64,000 bases of DNA from the NCBI GenBank assembly GCA_943737045.1, contig CALSFV010000303.1, positions 186,001 to 250,000 on the forward strand, written 5' to 3'. Below are positions 59,965 through 64,000 of the stretch, one piece after another. The DNA is from Parapristionchus giblindavisi. Its lineage: Eukaryota > Nematoda > Chromadorea > Rhabditida > Diplogasteridae. How positions within the stretch are numbered: the stretch's first letter is position 1; each line of letters opens with the position of its first letter. The notes under the pieces are model-generated. The model was not told the origin of the DNA, did no database searches, and saw nothing but the letters and a program-made list of their open reading frames with translations. The position numbers and the translations under genes were made by a program.

Positions 59965-62274
59965 GAGAGAGAAGATAGAGTAAGAGTAAGAGTGTATATC
60001 TATTAGCATCCATATGCTGATTGGTCTAATTCAAGAATATGGACAGAAACTGGAATAATAATGAGATGATAGAGGGCGAATGAAGACGGAGATGCCATTA
60101 TTCTTGACTCGCAGCATGGAGTCATCGGAAGTTCAGACCACTACAGCGTGAACCACGCTGATAAGACGCAACACGCCGCAACGTCAATAAAACCAGAGGC
60201 GATTTGATAGGAGAAATAGCTATTGAACAGTATTATTTGTGATCTTTGACCTTTAATCTTTGATATTGCTAGTTCAGGCCAATCTTCCATAGAATTCCTA
60301 CGTCATCTATTACCATTAAATCATCAAATTTACAATTATTTACGAGAGACCTCATGAACCCCCCACTTATCCAATCTTCGCAATGGATTCTATAGCAATT
60401 CCCATCTAAGGTGTCCTTCTCTCCCTCTCCCTCCTTCCTCTCCCTCTCCCTCTCCCTCTCCCTCTCACCCTCCCTCTCCTCCTCCCTTTCGCCCATATCG
60501 TAAATCCATTTCTCATCTCATCTCATCTCTTTTTCTTCAACACATTCTAGCTGTCAACCCGATCGCTCATCATACTAAGGCTGACCTCTATGTACCTCTT
60601 GGAATTCTCTCCCTCTCCCTCTCCCTCTCCCAAGGTTTCCCAAAGAAGATATACTAAACTCATGTGAACGTTAGATTACCATCAGCTTCGTCGGCTCTTC
60701 TTTTAATCTCTCAAATGCGTCTTTCCCAATCAAATTAAGTCCACTGTCCAATTAAGTTGATAATCATCTTCGGCACGAATACCTCTATTAGCTGACGCAA
60801 CGCAAGCAAGTATGCAGTATCACCCGAACAGTGGGTAACACATGGCCGCGTGGCGCAATGGATAACGCGTCTGCCTACGGAGCAGAAGATTGTAGGTTCG
60901 ATCCCTACCGTGGTCGTAATCTTTTGCTGATTTTTTTATCGCCGAATAATTTGAAGCACAAAATTTTTATATGTTTCAGTGCGAACACAAAGTTTATTTA
61001 TGTCAAACTATTACAGTTGATCTATAGCTCCTGGTATTCTATAAAAAACAATTTAAAAAATTTATTGTACCTTCCTCGTGCCAAGTGCTTTCCGGACAGC
61101 TATCAACATCAGCAAGCAGATTCCCGTCTCCTTGCACGCCAGGGCGACTACGGTAAGGCATACGGTAGTTAGAGAGAGCGACTGGAACAGAACGATTATC
61201 TTGTTCAAAGTACAAAGAACATTTGCAAACTACACAGATAAAATCATCACTCGTTTAGTTGTCTATTCATGAATACATATATTATTATTATTATTACTAG
61301 TAAAAACTACAAAGATCAGAACATCACCGTTTCCTTGACACGAATGAGTCCAATCAATACGACTACAGTAGCCAGCATATCGGCCCTCCCTACGATTGAA
61401 GCTACGGCCTCACAATGAATAGAGTGCACGGCGAAGAGGAGAGCGGATAGGAGACGGGGACCTGGAGAGATCAAAGATCAGAGATCAGAGATCAGCGATC
61501 AAAGATCAGAGATCAGAGATCAGAATTCAAATATGAAAGATAGATCAATTAATAAATATTGTTTTCCAACACTTTTTAAGTCTATGTTTGCTCGAACACA
61601 TAATACCAAAAGAGCAAAGATCAAAGATCAGTCTCACCTCGACCATGAACCAATGGTCCTGCCAGTTTGAGTACGAGACATGAACACACGGCGTGCAGGA
61701 GCAGATTTATGAGATGAAATCTGCAAAAGTTCCAGGATTAACCAGGTACAGACTACAAAGTTCAAAGATCATCTAGGACCAAACTACAATGATCAAGTTC
61801 GTCCTGGGTCAAACTACAAGGATTAAAGATCATTCATCGACAAACTACAAAGATCAAAGATCATCCAGGGATAGACTACAAAGATCAAAGATCATCAAGG
61901 GGCAGACTATAAAGATCAAAGAAGAAATGTTCAAGAGATCAACCCTCTCGGTCTCAGGCCATCCACGAAATAGTTCAGCCGGAACGTGAGTGACGTCAGC
62001 GGTCGCCAGGACTTGTGCGAACCCCTGAAAGAAGATCAAACTACAATGATCAAACTACAATTGTGGTCAAATAGTAAACTATGATTACGCCGAGCAAGAC
62101 TGTCAAGTGTCATGATGAATAGGAAAAGACCAAGGATCAAAGTTCAAAGATCAAAGTTCAAAACTTCAGAAGTTCAAAGATAATGACCTATTAGCGATGG
62201 GACTGCCCCAGAAGTCATTGGTCAGTGGCGAGAACGAAGGTCCGACAACGTCCGGATTGGCCACTATGGCTTGA
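53366..62274 (-). CDS. tmtc: TMTC family protein (ER O-mannosyltransferase type, transmembrane + TPR), 5' end outside window
   Basis: About 19 exons: 62188-62274, 61944-62024, 61638-61720, 61328-61461, 61071-61147, 57834-57967, 57450-57510, 57167-57310, 56670-56848, 56408-56541, 55909-56023, 55655-55743, 55409-55529, 55143-55227, 54843-54935, 54399-54485, 53947-54068, 53688-53793, 53366-53569. Family hallmarks in order: NDFWGSP, GSHKSWRPLTSLTFRLNY, LLFAVHSIHCEAVA, GRADML, ACKETGI, LSFDWSMDALP, SSNIFVYVGFVLAERILYLP, then TPR units (AYANMGHVLARRGQIQKAEE, THYNLGVLYSEAGNHSKAI, and so on). TMTC proteins act in the ER membrane, and animal members mannosylate cadherins. All but one junction join in phase. 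The 61328-61461 to 61071-61147 join needs an alternative donor (GTGTCA) or a missed exon. The stop is TAG at 53366-53368. Confidence 0.93.
53584..53655 (-). tRNA. tRNA-Thr(AGT): tRNA-Thr (AGT)
   Basis: The minus strand begins GCCTCATTGGCTCAGTGG. The anticodon loop is CTAGTAA (AGT), the T arm GGTTCGATTCC, and it ends ATGAGGC plus A. The acceptor stem GCCTCAT/ATGAGGC is perfect. It lies in the last intron of the TMTC gene, same strand, 15 bp upstream of the last exon. Confidence 0.95.
54604..54723. mobile_element. MITE in a TMTC intron (relative of 8111-8233)
   Basis: AAAGGGGTCATAACCTCACTC and its inverse GAGTGAGGTTACGCTCCCTTT surround GGTCTCTTCATTGCGC/CGAAGAGACC. Better preserved stem than the copy at 8111. 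Confidence 0.8.
57691..57811. mobile_element. MITE in a TMTC intron (relative of 12607-12728)
   Basis: TTAAAGGCACACCCTAAGC and TATGGGGTGCCCCTTTAA are inverse, with ACTCTCTCG/CGAGAGAGT inside. Confidence 0.8.
58380..58690. repeat. CTCCCT/CCCCTC-rich runs (GGGAGA on the TMTC sense strand)
   Basis: Two blocks, 58384-58470 and 58584-58680, of CTCCCTCTCC-type repeats in the 3.1-kb TMTC intron. Long ORFs of Arg/Glu/Gly or Ser/Pro here are repeat artefacts. Confidence 0.9.
59700..60640. repeat. Further CTCCCT/TTTCCTCG runs and (GA)n in the TMTC intron
   Basis: 59700-59812 (CTCCCT with a TTTCCTCGCT variant), 59905-59965 (GA)n, 60417-60482 and 60608-60633 (CTCCCT)n. Confidence 0.9.
60844..60916 (+). 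tRNA. tRNA-Arg(ACG): tRNA-Arg (ACG)
   Basis: GGCCGCGTGGCGCAATGG start, anticodon loop CTACGGA (ACG), T arm GGTTCGATCCC, end CGTGGTC plus G. The acceptor stem is paired with two G-T pairs. It lies in the long TMTC intron, antisense to the host gene. Confidence 0.95.
61463..62180. repeat. Array of AAAGATCAAAGATCA motifs in TMTC introns
   Basis: About twenty GATCAAAG/AAAGATCA units, often as CTACAAAGATCAAAGATCAT, fill the introns around the exons at 61638-61720 and 61944-62024 but not the exons. Single copies of the same motif occur in other introns of this gene and elsewhere (12102, 25520, 54960, 60240). Confidence 0.8.
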
Positions 62275-63141
62275 CTGCAATTAAACAAGAATAAATATTT
62301 TTTTAAATATTTTTATATGTTTTTTGCGCATTTTTACACACATTTGCACAATGATGATGATTTTTGGCAAACATTATTAGTATTGACTCATTGTCCAGAC
62401 CGCTAGAAAGATGGAGGAACGAGATTACGAAGAGGATGGGACAACGATGGTGGAGCCTAGCTGATGAAGAATGGACACCCTAACGCCTGATCAGCGCAAC
62501 TATGCGACCCCTGATAAATTATGTTATGTTATGTTAATCATAGTCCAATTGTAGCCATCAGTCTTATACTGTGGATCTTTTGGATAATAATACTTCCCCC
62601 TTCCATGTATGATATACTAATAGGATAAAGTATTATTTATAAGCATCATTAATCATATACTAATCAGGAACTGTTGTACTATGATTACAACATGTCCTAT
62701 ATACCAGACCTCTCCAGGCTTCTTATTATGGTTCCCTCCCCTCTCATCACACACAAATCAGTCACATCTGTGTATGTAATATAATCTCTCTCTGTCTCTT
62801 GCGCAAGTTCTCACTCTCTCACTTTCACACACTCTCTCGTCTGTCCTTCTACCTTTCTCTGTATTCTCTCACTGTATGTCTTCTCTCTATCTCAGCTCAT
62901 CTTTCTCCGGTTATGAGGTCTAGTATGAGTGAAAGATGTATACATAAACGCACTTATAATGTTTAAGAGGGAGAGGGAGAGAGCCTAGAGGGAGAGAGAG
63001 GGATCCTAAAGAGGGAGAGATTTGGAGAGATCCCACAATGATCATTATATGTTTGGATTGATGACCCAAGAGCGACACTAGACACGAGAGAGATGAATAG
63101 CCTCAAGTGAGTAATCACAGTGAGCTAGCTATAATATATCT

Positions 63142-63203
63142 ATGGTGTTTTGGTAAAGCGCTAGCCTGACAGACGGAAGGTAGCTGGTTCGAACCCTCGT
63201 CCG
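63142..63203 (+). repeat. tRNA-derived sequence (SINE-like)
   Basis: TTTTGGTAAAGCGCTAGCC resembles an A box and AGCTGGTTCGAACCCTCG a B box with T loop. 5' and 3' acceptor strands do not pair. Confidence 0.45.
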
Positions 63204-63535
63204 ATCTGGCAAAATAGGGACAACAACTGCTCGTCTACGACCCCTCAGGGGCAGTATCAAAGAGCGTATAAAGAACCTATTATCTTACTGTTGTCTCCCT
63301 CTCCCTCTAGGATCTCCCCTCTCCCTCTAGAGTATCTTCCTCTCTCTCTAGGGTCTCTCCCTCTAGGATCTCTCCCCCTCTATCTTATACACATCCCTCA
63401 ACCTTTCTTTCCGATTAATGACCTTCCTAAAGAGAAACAGTTTAGGCCATCTGGTGATATTTCCCGCAGTCTCTTTAAACCATCTTATTCCCTTTTCGGT
63501 TAATATCTTGCCGAAGGGCGAATACATATACAACT

Positions 63536-63549
63536 TCTCGCCCTCTCCC

Positions 63550-63605
<56 letters not shown>
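63536..63605. repeat. (CT)n / CTCCCT microsatellite
   Basis: A long CT dinucleotide run flanked by CCCTCTCC units. Confidence 0.95.
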
Positions 63606-63607
<2 letters not shown>

Positions 63608-64000
63608 CGTCTTCCTCTCGCTCTCCCTCCGTCTTCCTCTCGCTCTCTATCTCCTCTCTCTCTCCTCTACCTCTCTCTACCCCTCACTCTTCACTCTCTA
63701 TCTCTTCATCTCAATAACAATAAATAAGCAAATAACTTCCTTCACTATATGAAATGAGCCGTGTTTCCGATCGACGATTTATACCTTCGATGTAACTACT
63801 TTGCATACACTTGAAGCACACTTTGAGCTATTTTACTCTCCGCTTTCTCAAAACTATCTCGCCAGAACGACTGCTCTGCATAGAAACTCTCTCAAAATTA
63901 ATCCTATCTCGTTAGTCAGGCAGAAAAACAAACAAATGGTTAACATTAGGACATTGTGATATACATAATATGCGTTCTGATTATCTTGTAATGCCATCCA

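Larger units (their letters stand above)
62275..64000. other. TMTC intron or upstream sequence; no exon found
   Basis: Holds a possible LINE tail at about 62390-62545 ending TTATGTTATGTTATGTTAAT, GA/CT runs at 62800-63010 and 63295-63700, and a tRNA-derived sequence at 63142. The missing N-terminal TMTC exons are expected beyond 64000. Confidence 0.5.

Overview
The window is nuclear DNA of a nematode, most likely a rhabditid or diplogastrid. The evidence is four cuticle collagen genes with the typical layout, short introns with TTTCAG acceptors, a ZYG-11/ZER-1-like gene, a TMTC O-mannosyltransferase-type gene, remains of a nematode chemoreceptor, mariner elements and dense foldback/MITE content. 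I cannot name the species. Coding models below come from splice signals with phase checked exon by exon.

Left part (1-13 kb): the 5' end of an unidentified gene on the minus strand (258-1550), an orphan exon, a decayed-looking exon series on the plus strand (3.15-4.6 kb), a shrunken mariner (4782-5758), a 120-bp tandem array (6556-8082), several MITEs and a small minus-strand gene with a Glu/Lys/Pro-rich tail (10296-11649).

Middle (13.9-40 kb): a 17-exon ZYG-11-like gene (minus) with foldback elements inside three of its introns; a secreted Ser/Thr-rich protein gene with one apparent frameshift (20372-22943); tRNA-Gly; a tRNA-Ser pseudogene; a LINE fragment; a cluster of GC-rich palindromes; a perfect 125-bp tandem array; and, just after it, a hammerhead-ribozyme-like motif whose strands are in a non-canonical order (27585-27659). 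A chemoreceptor pseudogene follows, then a nest of foldback elements up to about 3.4 kb long.

Right part (39.7-64 kb): four closely related cuticle collagens, one on plus and three on minus. Two of the minus copies sit in a nearly identical 3370-bp tandem duplication. A nearly full-length but catalytically mutated mariner separates them from the fourth, and a MITE sits in the 5' UTR intron of that fourth copy. The last 11 kb is a TMTC gene (minus, 5' end outside the window) whose introns hold tRNA-Thr, tRNA-Arg, long CT/GA-rich runs and a dense array of AAAGATCAAAG motifs.

The genes do not form an operon or pathway. The collagens are a locally amplified family; the rest are unrelated neighbours in repeat-rich DNA.
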